Shown here piece after piece: positions 37,204 to 46,239 of a stretch of DNA of 64,000 nt; position 1 is the stretch's first letter; each line of letters opens with the position of its first letter. Under the pieces are notes generated by a model. That model did no database searches, was not told the DNA's origin, and saw nothing but the letters and a program-made list of their open reading frames with translations. Origin of the DNA: RBG-16-64-13 sp963718375. Lineage in GTDB: Bacteria > Actinomycetota > Thermoleophilia > RBG-16-64-13. The DNA lies in assembly GCA_963718375.1 (NCBI GenBank), contig CAVQZD010000005.1:620001-684000 (forward strand), written 5' to 3'. The position numbers were made by a program, and so were the translations under genes.

Positions 37204-38153
37204 GGTCCCGGCGGCGCGGGCTCCGCCGCCAGTTGCGGGCTGTCCCGCGAACCGAGGCGGGCCATCATCGTCCCTGCCAGCACCAGAGCGAAGCCGAGGG
37301 TCGTCCGCACCGTCACGCTGTCGTACCCCAGGGCGATGCCGCTCAGCAGGGCAAAGACGGCCTCGAGGCTCATGAGCACAGCGGCCAGGCTATCCGGCGT
37401 GTACTTCTGCCCCACCGCCATGAGCCAGTAAGCCACCACGCCGCCCATGATCCCCGTCCAGATGATGACACCCAGCGGCCCCCATCCCGGGAAAAGCACT
37501 GGGTGCTCCCAGGCGAAGCTCGTGATCAGGCACAGGACGGCGCAGGTAGCCAATTGCAGCATCACTAGGGCGGTCACGTCGTAGCGGGTACACGCGTATC
37601 CCACCACTACGATGTGAAAAGCCCAGAAGAAGCTGGCGATCAGAGTCAGGGTCTCGCCCCACCCGAAATGCAGACTGCCGTAGATAGAGAGCACCGCCAT
37701 GCCGGCCATGACCACGGCGATGCCCAACCAGACCATGAGCGACGGCCAGGTCTTTCTGCCCAGACCCACCATGAGCGGGACCAGCACAACGTATACACTC
37801 GTGAGAAAGCCCGAGATACCGGGAGACACCGTCTTCAGTGCCGCGGTTTGCAGCACGAAGCCGCAGAAGAGCAGAGCCCCCAGCCCGAAACCCAGTAGCC
37901 AGCCGCGCCGCTCCAACCTGCGGAGGCGTCCCATGCAGAAGGGGGCCATCACCAGCGCGGCCACCAAGAAACGCAGACCCAGATAGTACACGGGAGGCAT
38001 CTGCTCCACCGCGCCCTTGACAAGGGTGAAGTTCACCCCCCAGATGATGCCTGCGAGGGCCAGTCCCAACTCGGCAAGCACCCGGATCCGCTTCGGAGTA
38101 CCCGAGGCTCGCGCGAACACGCTGCGACCGCGAAAGACTTTTGATATAGGCAT
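37200..38153 (-). CDS. EamA/DMT-family transporter
   Basis: About 317 residues with ten predicted helices in two EamA halves (GIIWGVNFTLVKGA; LTLIASFFWAFHIVVVGYA; AVLMSLEAVFALLSGIALG). Such proteins export amino acids or other metabolites, or act as permeases. The ATG at 38153 is one of several; ATGs at 38180 and 38204 are possible. It is divergent from a LysR regulator across 331 bases, the classic arrangement for an exporter controlled by its neighbour. A minus-strand terminator lies in the leader side. Confidence 0.82.
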   Translation of the reverse strand: MPISKVFRGRSVFARASGTPKRIRVLAELGLALAGIIWGVNFTLVKGAVEQMPPVYYLGLRFLVAALVMAPFCMGRLRRLERRGWLLGFGLGALLFCGFVLQTAALKTVSPGISGFLTSVYVVLVPLMVGLGRKTWPSLMVWLGIAVVMAGMAVLSIYGSLHFGWGETLTLIASFFWAFHIVVVGYACTRYDVTALVMLQLATCAVLCLITSFAWEHPVLFPGWGPLGVIIWTGIMGGVVAYWLMAVGQKYTPDSLAAVLMSLEAVFALLSGIALGYDSVTVRTTLGFALVLAGTMMARLGSRDSPQLAAEPAPPGP

Positions 38154-38278
38154 ACCGACCACCACCCGTCGTAGGGCCATGGGCCGATCAGAGGGCTGCC
38201 CCACGCAGGGGCGAAGATTATCCCCGGAGGCGCTACGTCGATCGCAACAGCCAAGGCTATCGACAACGTTCTACGTAG

Positions 38279-38322
38279 AAAAATAGCATAGCCGACTCCG
38301 TTGGGGGGGAGTCGGCTATGCT
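38279..38322 (-). terminator. Rho-independent terminator on the minus strand between LysR and EamA genes
   Basis: A perfect 15-bp stem (38308-38322 with 38285-38299) closes an 8-base C-rich loop on the minus strand and is followed by ATTTTT. No coding gene on the minus strand lies between this site and LysR. It may end a short RNA from 38323-38460 or act as an attenuator in the EamA leader. Confidence 0.75.
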
Positions 38323-38442
38323 GCGGGAAAGCTGCTCAGCCCTGCCACGATCTAGGAGGGGGGGTTCCGTCGACCGTGTATATTTCAGTGCTCAGCGACG
38401 TGCAATCTACGCCACCCGTCACTATAAGTCCAATACGAGTTA

Positions 38443-38472
38443 TTGATGTCTGTCATTCACTGGTTTTATGAT
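38443..38472 (+). promoter_or_regulatory. Candidate promoter of the LysR gene
   Basis: TTGATG at 38443 and TATGAT at 38467 with an 18-base spacer. The start codon at 38484 would be only about five bases after transcription begins and has no ribosome site, suggesting a leaderless message. Confidence 0.45.
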
Positions 38473-38483
38473 AAGCTCGCCCC

Positions 38484-39416
38484 ATGGAACTGGTGCAATT
38501 GCGGCATTTTGTGACCATCGCGGAGACTCTCAGCTTCACCAAGGCCGCGGAGTTGGCGCACATCTCCCAGCCTGCACTCAGTTACCAGATAAAGCGCCTC
38601 GAGAAGGAGTTGGGCGTCGAACTCTTCACCCGGCGTGGTCGATCGATCTCGCTCACGCCCGAAGGCGACATCTTCTTACCCATGGCCCAGTCACTACTGG
38701 CGCGCGCCAATGAGGCCGTGCGGATGGTTCGCGACCAGTCCGGCATAGAGACCGGCGAGGTCAGCGTGGGGCTGTTACCCTCGATAGCCAACTACCTGGC
38801 TCCTGAACTCATGGCCTCTTATCATCAGGTCTTCCCCCGGGTCCACGTGACCCTGTTAGAGAGCGGAGACCTGACCCTCCAACAGCGAGTGGCCACCGGC
38901 GCAGCAGATTTCGCCATCGTAGGCGATGTGGAGGCCTTGACTACCCTGGACTCCACCCACCTGGGCTCTGAATCCCTGTTCCTCGTCACGTCGCCATCTC
39001 ACAGACTGGCGAACGAGGTCACTGTCGAGATCTCCCAACTCCGACATGAAGAGTTCACACTGCCCTCATCCGACTACCGGTTCCGGGAACAGATCATCGA
39101 GACCTGCCGCCGAGAAGGGTTCGAGCCAGAGGTCACCTACACAGCCGACACCATGGGCACCCTCAAGGGCTTCGTGCGAGCCGGCCTTGCTGTCTCGATC
39201 TTGCCGGCCCTGGCCTTGGTGGGCATGTTTCGAAACGGGATGGCCGTACTCAGAATCAAGGAGGGGCTCTCTCGCAACCTCTATTTGGTCCGCTCCAAGG
39301 ATAGGGACATTTCCCAGCCCGCCCAGGTACTCCTTACTCATATGCGGTCGGCAGTGATCGATCGGATGACGTTTCCGCCGAGAGGCAGGCGCCCAACACA
39401 GACCTCTCCCGACTGA
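38484..39416 (+). CDS. LysR-family transcriptional regulator
   Basis: A 310-residue regulator: N-terminal helix-turn-helix (LRHFVTIAETLSFTKAAEL, ISQPALSYQIKRLEKELG, LFTRRGRSISLT) and a periplasmic-binding-like effector domain from about residue 90. It likely controls the divergent EamA exporter and perhaps its own expression. Related CynR/CysB-type proteins respond to small metabolites; the effector cannot be told. The last 20 residues are basic and disordered. Confidence 0.9.
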   Translation: MELVQLRHFVTIAETLSFTKAAELAHISQPALSYQIKRLEKELGVELFTRRGRSISLTPEGDIFLPMAQSLLARANEAVRMVRDQSGIETGEVSVGLLPSIANYLAPELMASYHQVFPRVHVTLLESGDLTLQQRVATGAADFAIVGDVEALTTLDSTHLGSESLFLVTSPSHRLANEVTVEISQLRHEEFTLPSSDYRFREQIIETCRREGFEPEVTYTADTMGTLKGFVRAGLAVSILPALALVGMFRNGMAVLRIKEGLSRNLYLVRSKDRDISQPAQVLLTHMRSAVIDRMTFPPRGRRPTQTSPD

Positions 39417-39668
39417 GGACCCGGCTCGAGTAGGGGCAGTCGCGCCGCGCCACGGCCCGGCGCGCACTCGGCGACCGAGACTCACTCGAGTCGGATTGGG
39501 GGCCGACGGCTTTTCTTGAGCCCGGTGGGCGCGAGACCCCAGAGCCAGGGTGAGCTAGGCGCGAGGGGAACGCGCCCAGCGAGCGAAAGACGCGAGGGCT
39601 CTCCCGAGCCCGGGTGGGACGAGGCTCGCCTGGGCGGCGCGATGAGCGCGGGTCAGGCTAGGATGCAG
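39417..39668. other. Noncoding interval between LysR and ilvC
   Basis: About 250 bases of GC-rich DNA with several local complementary segments (for example GAGCCCGG and CCGAGCCCGGGT near 39520-39615) but no coding sequence I would support, no tRNA, and no known riboswitch motif. Long open frames exist only by composition. Confidence 0.4.
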
Positions 39669-39699
39669 GAAGGGCCCGTAGCACCGCTACGGGCCCTTC
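39669..39699 (-). terminator. Terminator hairpin after ilvC
   Basis: A 14-bp perfect stem (39669-39682 with 39686-39699) with a 3-base loop lies 75 bases downstream of the ilvC stop, suiting the end of the ilvDBNC operon. No clear U-tract follows. Confidence 0.65.
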
Positions 39700-39773
39700 T
39701 GAAGACGACGCATGTCCCCGCTCAGTGCGGCCGCGCAGGCCGAAGCTCGGTCCAAGCGGGGGAGGGACCAGCC

Positions 39774-40781
39774 CTACTCGAGTTTGCCGGACTTGCCCAA
39801 CCAGGGCATCATGTCCCGCAGTTTGCGCCCCACGACCTCGATCATGTGTTCGGACTCTTCGCGCTTGATAGCGTTGTAGACCGGGCGTCCGGCCATGTTC
39901 TCCAGGATCCACTCTCGGGCGAATTCGCCGCTCTGGATCTCTTCCAGGATGTAAGCCATCTCTTCGCGCACCTCGTCACTGATGACACGCTTGCCGCGCG
40001 TCATGTCGCCGTACTCGGCGGTGTCAGAGATGCTGTAGCGCATGCCGCTGATGCCGTGCTCGTGGATAAGGTCCACGATCAGCTTCAGCTCGTGCAGGCA
40101 CTCGAAGTAGGCCACCTCCGGCTGATAGCCCGCCTCCACCAAGGTCTCAAAACCGGCGCGGATGAGCTCGCTGCAACCGCCGCACAGAACAGCCTGCTCT
40201 CCGAACAGGTCGGTCTCGGTCTCTTCTTTGAACGTGGTCTCGATGACGCCCGCGCGCAGGGCGCCGATGCCCTTGGCGTAAGAGAGCGCGCGGGCGCGGG
40301 CCTTGCCGGTGGCGTCTTGATACACGGCCACCAGGGACGGCACGCCGCCGCCCTCAGTGTAGACACGGCGGACCAGGTGGCCCGGACCTTTGGGGGCGAC
40401 CATGGTCACGTCCACACCCTTGGGTGGGACTATCTGGTTGTAGTGGATGTTGAATCCGTGGGCGAACATGAGCATGTCGCCGTCTTTGAGGTTGCCCCTG
40501 ATAGCCGACTCGTAGACGATCTTCTGAGTCTGGTCGGGCACCACCATCATGATGACCTCGGCGAGGGCCGCCGCCGCATCGGCTGTCATGACCTGGAAAC
40601 CGGCCTCGGCCGCACGCTCCCAAGCGGGGGTGCCGGGAGCCTCAGCCACCACCACCTCGACGCCGCTGTCTCTCAGGTTCTGCGAATGTGCGTGACCTTG
40701 ACTGCCAAAGCCTATGATGGCGACCTTCTTACCCTTAAGAAGACCGAGGTCGCCATCCTTCTCGTACAGCATCTCCACCAT
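39774..40781 (-). CDS. ilvC: Ketol-acid reductoisomerase
   Basis: A 335-residue class I enzyme. The NAD(P)H site is GFGSQGHAHSQNL; conserved AHGFNIHY, APKGPGH, and the Mg-binding KEETETDLFGEQ and CLHELKLIVDLI are present. It converts acetolactate or acetohydroxybutyrate to dihydroxy acids. The loop after GFGSQGHAHSQNL reads RDSGVEVVVAE, so cofactor preference is not clear. The ATG at 40781 follows GGAGG. It ends the operon ilvD-ilvB-ilvN-ilvC for valine, leucine and isoleucine synthesis. Confidence 0.95.
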   Translation of the reverse strand: MVEMLYEKDGDLGLLKGKKVAIIGFGSQGHAHSQNLRDSGVEVVVAEAPGTPAWERAAEAGFQVMTADAAAALAEVIMMVVPDQTQKIVYESAIRGNLKDGDMLMFAHGFNIHYNQIVPPKGVDVTMVAPKGPGHLVRRVYTEGGGVPSLVAVYQDATGKARARALSYAKGIGALRAGVIETTFKEETETDLFGEQAVLCGGCSELIRAGFETLVEAGYQPEVAYFECLHELKLIVDLIHEHGISGMRYSISDTAEYGDMTRGKRVISDEVREEMAYILEEIQSGEFAREWILENMAGRPVYNAIKREESEHMIEVVGRKLRDMMPWLGKSGKLE

Positions 40782-40850
40782 CAACCTCCTACTACGGATC
40801 AGTCCCAGCAAGTTACCATACCTGCGCACCCAGACGCCGCGGGTGCGCGT

Positions 40851-41336
40851 CTATGTCGCCTTCTTGCCCCGGCCCATCGCCAAGCGACCAGTGCGCATCA
40901 ACTCCAATATCCCGAAAGGCTGAAGCAGGTCGGTGAAGGCGCTGACCTTGTCATGAGTGCCGGTCATCTCAATGAGCAGCACCTCACTACTGACATCGGC
41001 GACCTTGGCCCCGAACAGCTCAGCCATCTGCATTATCTCGGGCCGCGTGCTCACGTCGGCCTTGACCTTGATCAGGAGGAGCTCGCGCTCCACGCTGTCC
41101 TCGGGATCCAGTGTCGTTATCTTGAGCACATTGATCAGCTTGTGCAGCTGTTTGGTGATCTGCTCCACCGAGCGGTCCTGCTCGCCCACAGTGATAGTCA
41201 TGCGCGACAAGGTCTCATCCTCGGTCTCAGCGACCACTAGGCTGTCGATGTTGAAGCCGCGCCGCGCGAACAGCCCGGCGACCCTGACCAAGACGCCCGG
41301 TCTGTTCTCGACCAGGACTGACAGAGTGTGTTTCAT
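40851..41336 (-). CDS. ilvN: Acetolactate synthase small (regulatory) subunit
   Basis: About 161 residues with an N-terminal ACT domain (KHTLSVLVENRPGVLVRVAGLFARRGFNI) and a C-terminal half with RELLLIKVKAD and EMTGTHDKVSAF, the IlvH/IlvN layout. It binds valine for feedback control and activates IlvB. The ATG at 41336 is nine bases from GAGGGGG; the ATG at 41345 is too close to it. It lies between ilvB and ilvC. Confidence 0.93.
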   Translation of the reverse strand: MKHTLSVLVENRPGVLVRVAGLFARRGFNIDSLVVAETEDETLSRMTITVGEQDRSVEQITKQLHKLINVLKITTLDPEDSVERELLLIKVKADVSTRPEIMQMAELFGAKVADVSSEVLLIEMTGTHDKVSAFTDLLQPFGILELMRTGRLAMGRGKKAT

Positions 41337-41364
41337 GGCCGGCACCCCCTCGCGCCACGCGCGC

Positions 41365-43056
41365 TCACGGCTCGCGCTCCATCATGTCGTGGACCGAACC
41401 CCCCGCAGGGATCATCGGGAACACATTGGCCTCGCGCTTGACGCGGATGTCGATGACGGCCGGGCGGTCGCTCGCCAGGCCCGCGCGCAGGACCTCCTCC
41501 AGCTCCTCTGGCTTCTCTGCCCGATAGCCCTCGGCGCCGTAGGCTTCGGCCAACTTGACGAAGTCAGGTTGGACATCCACGCAGGTATGACTGTAGTGCT
41601 TGTTCCAGAAGAGTTCCTGCCACTGCCGCACCATCCCCAGATACATGTTGTTGAGGATGCAGACCTTCACGGGCAGATTGCACTGCACCGCCGTGGCCAA
41701 CTCCTGAAGGGTCATCTGGAACGAACCGTCTCCGGCGATGTCGATCACCAGCTTGTCCGGACACGCCACCTGCGCGCCGATGGCAGCGGGGAAGCCGAAG
41801 CCCATAGTGCCCAAGCCGCCCGAGCTGATGAAGTGTCGGGGATACTTGGCGAGGTAGTGCTGGGCGGCCCACATCTGGTTCTGCCCCACTTCCGTGGTGA
41901 CGATCGCCTCCCCACCGGTTATCTCCCAGATCATGCGCACCGCTGCTTCGGGCATGATCTCTCCGTCCTCGCAGTCTCGCACCACAAGAGGATGCTTCCG
42001 CTTCCAGGCTTCGACTTGTTCCATCCAAGCCACGTGACGGTCAGGCGACAGCTCCAGCTTCTTGAGTTCGGCAGTCAGTCCAGCGAGCACCGTCTTGGCA
42101 TCCCCCACTATCGGCACGTCCACCGCGACGTTCTTGGAGATCTCCGCCGGATCGAGATCTATGTGGATGATGGTCGCCTCAGGCGCGAAGTCCTGGAGCC
42201 GGCCGGTGACCCGGTCGTCGAAGCGCGCCCCCACCGCTATGAGGAGGTCGGCCTTGCTCACCGCGTAATTGGCGTACTGCGTGCCGTGCATGCCCAGCAT
42301 ACCCATGGCCAGATGATGGTCTTCGGGGAAGCAACCCTTGCCGGTCAGCGTAGTGGTGACCGGGATGTTGCTGTAGACGGCCATCTCGCGCAGCTCTTCG
42401 GATGCGTTCGCGATGGTCACCCCGCCGCCGGCATATATGACCGGGCGTTCGGCGGCGGCGACGACTCGCGCCGCCTCTCTTATCTGCTTGGGGTGTCCCT
42501 TGAGATTGGGCTTGTAGCCAGGCAGCCTGATCTCGGGCACCGCCTTGGGGTCGTAGTCCATCTCCTCTTTGGTGACGTCCACAGGGATGTCTATGAGCAC
42601 GGGCCCAGGACGGCCGGTGCCGGCTATGTAGAAGGCTTCCCGGATGATGCGAGGCAGGTCCTTCTCGTCCTTGACCAAGTAGCTGTGCTTGACGATAGGC
42701 AGGGTGATGCCGGTGATATCGGCCTCCTGGAACGAATCCAGGCCGATGAGGTTGCGGCTCACCTGCCCCGTGATGGCCACCATGGGCACGCTGTCCATGT
42801 AGGCGTTGGCGATAGGCGTGACCAGGTTGGTGGCGCCGGGGCCCGAGGTGGCCAAGCACACACCCACCTTGCCAGACGCCCTTGCGTAACCGTCGGCGGC
42901 ATGGCCGGCGCCCTGCTCGTGCCTGACCAGGATGTGATTCAGATCCGATTCGTAGATGGCGTCGTACAGAGGGATGACCTGGCCCCCTGGGAAGCCGAAT
43001 ATGGTATCGACCCCCTCGCGCTTCAGCGCTTCGAGGATCACTTGAGACGCTTTCAT
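41365..43056 (-). CDS. ilvB: Acetolactate synthase large subunit
   Basis: A 563-residue thiamine-diphosphate enzyme: catalytic Glu in RHEQGAGHAADGYARASG, central FAD-binding domain, and ThDP motif GDGSFQMT through NNMYLGMVRQWQ. It condenses pyruvate with itself or 2-ketobutyrate. The ATG follows GAGGGGA. It sits 28 bases before ilvN and 19 after ilvD, all one operon. The sequence is full length with no missing key residue. Confidence 0.95.
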   Translation of the reverse strand: MKASQVILEALKREGVDTIFGFPGGQVIPLYDAIYESDLNHILVRHEQGAGHAADGYARASGKVGVCLATSGPGATNLVTPIANAYMDSVPMVAITGQVSRNLIGLDSFQEADITGITLPIVKHSYLVKDEKDLPRIIREAFYIAGTGRPGPVLIDIPVDVTKEEMDYDPKAVPEIRLPGYKPNLKGHPKQIREAARVVAAAERPVIYAGGGVTIANASEELREMAVYSNIPVTTTLTGKGCFPEDHHLAMGMLGMHGTQYANYAVSKADLLIAVGARFDDRVTGRLQDFAPEATIIHIDLDPAEISKNVAVDVPIVGDAKTVLAGLTAELKKLELSPDRHVAWMEQVEAWKRKHPLVVRDCEDGEIMPEAAVRMIWEITGGEAIVTTEVGQNQMWAAQHYLAKYPRHFISSGGLGTMGFGFPAAIGAQVACPDKLVIDIAGDGSFQMTLQELATAVQCNLPVKVCILNNMYLGMVRQWQELFWNKHYSHTCVDVQPDFVKLAEAYGAEGYRAEKPEELEEVLRAGLASDRPAVIDIRVKREANVFPMIPAGGSVHDMMEREP

Positions 43057-43075
43057 GTTCTTCCCCTCGCGGATA

Positions 43076-44767
43076 TCAGGAGGCGGTGGGCTCTCCGCCC
43101 AGCACCGCCCCAGTCTCGGCCCCGGACACCGAGGCTACGTAGCGGCGCAGCACGCCCGATAGTTCCCGAGCCGGGCGCTGCCACGCCATCTTCCTCCGTG
43201 CCATCTCTTCGTCCGTGACCTTCAGAGTGAGACTCCGCTTGGGGATGTCGATGCTTATGACGTCACCGTTCTGCACGAGCGCGATGGGGCCCCCATCGAG
43301 GGCCTCCGGTGCCACGTGGCCGATGCTGGCCCCGCGGCTGGCTCCGCTGAAGCGGCCGTCGGTTATGAGAGCCACACTGGAGTCCAGGCCCGCGCCGGCC
43401 AGGGCTGAGGTCGGGGTGAGCATCTCCGGCATGCCGGGCCCTCCTTTGGGCCCCACATACCGGATGACCACGACGGCTCCGGGCTTGATCTCGTCCTTCT
43501 CGATGGCCCGCATGATGCTCGCCTCGTCATCGAACACTGCAGCCGGACCCTCATGCACCAGCATCTGCGGGAGCACGGCCGACTCTTTGACCACGGCACC
43601 CTTTGGTGCCAGGTTGCCGAAAAGTATGGCCAGGCCGCCGGTCGCCTGATACGCGCTGGCGAGTGGTCTGATGACGCTCTCGTCGCAAACAGCGGCCGCC
43701 TCGTACTGCACCTTGATGTCGACCCCGGCCACGGTCGGCGCCGAGCCGTCCACCAGCTTGCCCTCGGCGAGGCGCTTCATGACAGCCATGACGCCGCCCG
43801 CTCGATTCAGATCTTCCATCAGGTTGGGGCCGGAAGGCGCCAGCTTGACCAGGTTGGGGGTGGAATCAGCCACCTCGTTGAAAGTCTCAAGTTCCAGTGG
43901 AACTCTAGCTTCGTTGGCGATCGCCATCAGGTGCAGCACCGTGTTGGTGGAGCAACCCAGAGCCGCGTCCACGGCCAAAGCGTTCTTGATGCTGGCGCCA
44001 GTGATGAACCGCCTGATGGTCCACCCCTTGCGGACGACCTCCACCGCGGCCTTGCCGCTCCGCCGCGCCAGTGCCAGGCGGGCCGAGTACGGCGCCGGGA
44101 TGGTGGCGTCGCCGGGCAGCGACAGCCCTAGCGCCTCCATGACACAGCCCATGGAGTTGGCAGTGAAGAGTCCGGCGCACGAACCGCAGGTCGGGCAGAC
44201 TGCGTCCTCGAGGTCGGCCAACTCGGACTCCGACATCTGTCCTTTGAGGTACTTGCCCAACCCCTCGAAGATGTTGGAGAGGCTGACCTTGCCGCCCTGG
44301 TAGTCACCGCCCAGCATGGGGCCGCCGGTGACCATGACCGCCGGTATATCCAATCGCGCCGCGCCCATGACCATGCCGGGCACGATCTTGTCGCAGTTGG
44401 TCACAAACACGATGCCGTCCAAGGCGTGCGCCTTGGCCATGATCTCCACCGAGTCGGCGATGTTCTCGCGCGACACCAGCGAGTAGTTCATGCCTTCGTG
44501 GTTCATGGCGAGGCCGTCGCAGACCCCGATGACGTTGAACTCCAGCGGCAGGCCGCCGCCCTCGTAGACGCCGAACTTGACCTGCTGCGCGACACCGTTC
44601 AGATGCATATGACCCGGGATCAGCTCGTTGTACGAGTTGCAGATGCCTATGAGCGGCTTCCCGGCATCATCGCGGCCTACCCCGAGCGCACGCAGCAGCG
44701 AACGGTGCGGCGCGCGCGCCGGGCCGGAGAAGACACTTTGGCTGGTGCTCTTGGCACTATCGTTCAC
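43076..44767 (-). CDS. ilvD: Dihydroxy-acid dehydratase
   Basis: A 563-residue IlvD/Edd-family protein. Cluster cysteines are in NSYNELIPGH region upstream, TNCDKIVPGM and CPTCGSCAGLFTANSM; GRFSGASRG lies near the C-terminus. It dehydrates dihydroxy acids to the 2-keto acids of valine and isoleucine. It is the first gene of the ilvDBNC operon, with a promoter candidate at 44819-44846. The ribosome site is weak. Confidence 0.95.
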   Translation of the reverse strand: MNDSAKSTSQSVFSGPARAPHRSLLRALGVGRDDAGKPLIGICNSYNELIPGHMHLNGVAQQVKFGVYEGGGLPLEFNVIGVCDGLAMNHEGMNYSLVSRENIADSVEIMAKAHALDGIVFVTNCDKIVPGMVMGAARLDIPAVMVTGGPMLGGDYQGGKVSLSNIFEGLGKYLKGQMSESELADLEDAVCPTCGSCAGLFTANSMGCVMEALGLSLPGDATIPAPYSARLALARRSGKAAVEVVRKGWTIRRFITGASIKNALAVDAALGCSTNTVLHLMAIANEARVPLELETFNEVADSTPNLVKLAPSGPNLMEDLNRAGGVMAVMKRLAEGKLVDGSAPTVAGVDIKVQYEAAAVCDESVIRPLASAYQATGGLAILFGNLAPKGAVVKESAVLPQMLVHEGPAAVFDDEASIMRAIEKDEIKPGAVVVIRYVGPKGGPGMPEMLTPTSALAGAGLDSSVALITDGRFSGASRGASIGHVAPEALDGGPIALVQNGDVISIDIPKRSLTLKVTDEEMARRKMAWQRPARELSGVLRRYVASVSGAETGAVLGGEPTAS

Positions 44768-44818
44768 TCGCGTGATCTCCGAGAGAGCGGCCTACTCGGC
44801 CTCTGAACAGGGTTTCTT

Positions 44819-44846
44819 AGTTTACTCGACAAATAGAGTGATTCAA
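44819..44846 (-). promoter_or_regulatory. Candidate promoter of ilvDBNC
   Basis: TTGAAT (-35, 44841-44846) and TAAACT (-10, 44819-44824) with a 16-base spacer on the minus strand. The leader to ilvD is only about 45 bases, too short for a T-box or peptide attenuator. Confidence 0.45.
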
Positions 44847-44922
44847 GGACGGCGGCCGCTCACCTGCCCGCGCGCCGCTGCGGAGCCGCGCCGCGCCGTT
44901 TGCCTCGTGGTACCCTCGACGC

Positions 44923-46227
44923 ATGACGAACGACGAACTGACAGCCCTGCGTCTCGCGAACCTGCCCACCGGGGTCGCCGCGACCGCTCCTGTCTATGCT
45001 GCCAAGGCCAAGAACGCCGTGATCACAGATGTCGAAGGCCGCGAGTACATCGACTTCGCAGCCGGTATAGGTGTGATGAACGTCGGCCACTGCCACCCCA
45101 AGGTGGTGGAGGCCGTCAAGACCCAGGCCGACCTCTTCTCACATACCTGTTTCGGGCTCACCGGCTATGAGCCGTACCTGCGCCTGGCGGCCAAACTCAA
45201 CGAAGCGGTGCCCGGCGAGACGCCCAAGCGCACCTTCTTTGTCAATTCCGGCGCGGAGGCGGTCGAGAACGCCATAAAGATAGCTCGGTACGCCACCAAA
45301 CGCCCGGCCGTCATGGCGTTCGAAGACGGATTCCATGGCCGGACACTCATGACACTCAGCCTGACCTCGCAGGTCACGCCGTACAAGCTGGGCTTCGGGC
45401 CCTATGCCCCTGAGGTCTACCGCATCCCCTACGCCTACTGCTACCGCTGTCCCTTGTCCCTGAGCTACCCCGGGTGCGGCTGTGAATGCACCGAGCTGCT
45501 GCACAAGGCGTTTGACAAGTACGTCAGCGCCGGCGACGTGGCCGCGTTGGTGGCCGAGCCCGTGCTCGGCGAGGGCGGCTTCGTGGTACCTCCGCCGGAG
45601 TACATGGGCAAGATCAAGAAGATATGTGAAGAACACGGCATCCTCTTCATCGCCGACGAGATCCAGACCGGCCTGGGCCGCACCGGCAAGATGTTCGCCA
45701 TGGAGCACTGGGGGGTCGAGCCCGACATCACCGTGACCGCCAAGGCCTTGGGAGGCGGCTTCCCGCTCTCGGGGGTCACCGGTAAGCAGGAGATCATGGA
45801 CGCCGTGCACCCGGGCGGGGTCGGCACCACCTTCGGCGGAAACCCCACCGCCTGCCGCGCAGGTCTGGCGGTTTTCGACATCATTGAGAGCGAAGGCCTG
45901 CTCGAGCGGGCCGCGGTCGTCGGAGGGCGGATCCGCTCATTCTTCAGGGCCCTGCAGGAGTCCTACCCGGTGATCGGCGACGTGCGCGGTATCGGGGCGA
46001 TGGCCGCCATCGAACTAGTCGAGGATCCGCAGAGCAAGAAGCCCGCGGGCGACTTTGCGAACAAGTTACGCGCCAACCTGTACACGAACGGCGTGGTCAA
46101 CATCGGTGCAGGCACCTTCCACAACGTGGTAAGGATCCTGGTGCCGCTTACCATCGAGGACGAGGTCCTGGGTCGCGGTCTGGACATCTTCGAGCAGACG
46201 ATGGCCCAGACTGTGGATGCCATCTAG
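44923..46227 (+). CDS. Class III aminotransferase, GabT-like
   Basis: A 434-residue PLP aminotransferase: FVNSGAEAVENAIKIAR, FHGRT, FIADEIQTGLGRTGKMFAMEHWGVEPD, and the PLP lysine in TAKALGGGFPLSG. A Cys-rich insert (YCYRCPLSLSYPGCGCECTELL) in the middle matches GabT-type enzymes. It likely moves the amino group of 4-aminobutyrate or a related omega-amino acid to 2-oxoglutarate. The start ATG has no strong ribosome site. It stands alone, diverging from ilvD and converging on the CapA genes. Confidence 0.87.
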   Translation: MTNDELTALRLANLPTGVAATAPVYAAKAKNAVITDVEGREYIDFAAGIGVMNVGHCHPKVVEAVKTQADLFSHTCFGLTGYEPYLRLAAKLNEAVPGETPKRTFFVNSGAEAVENAIKIARYATKRPAVMAFEDGFHGRTLMTLSLTSQVTPYKLGFGPYAPEVYRIPYAYCYRCPLSLSYPGCGCECTELLHKAFDKYVSAGDVAALVAEPVLGEGGFVVPPPEYMGKIKKICEEHGILFIADEIQTGLGRTGKMFAMEHWGVEPDITVTAKALGGGFPLSGVTGKQEIMDAVHPGGVGTTFGGNPTACRAGLAVFDIIESEGLLERAAVVGGRIRSFFRALQESYPVIGDVRGIGAMAAIELVEDPQSKKPAGDFANKLRANLYTNGVVNIGAGTFHNVVRILVPLTIEDEVLGRGLDIFEQTMAQTVDAI

Positions 46228-46239
46228 GCGACGGGCCTG

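Noticed and set aside
36501..37568. A 355-residue hydrolase running to 37568
   Set aside because: The part after about 37140 overlaps the EamA gene antisense and has shadow composition; a one-base shift gives a natural end at 37203.
39516..43218. Very long open frames on the plus strand across the ilv genes (over 500 and 700 codons)
   Set aside because: They lie antisense to intact ilvB, ilvN and ilvC, have compositions typical of GC-rich shadow frames (His/Arg/Asp/Val rich) and no known domain.
44767..44923. T-box or leader-peptide attenuator before ilvD
   Set aside because: The promoter candidate leaves only about 45 leader bases and there is no terminator or Leu/Val-rich short frame.
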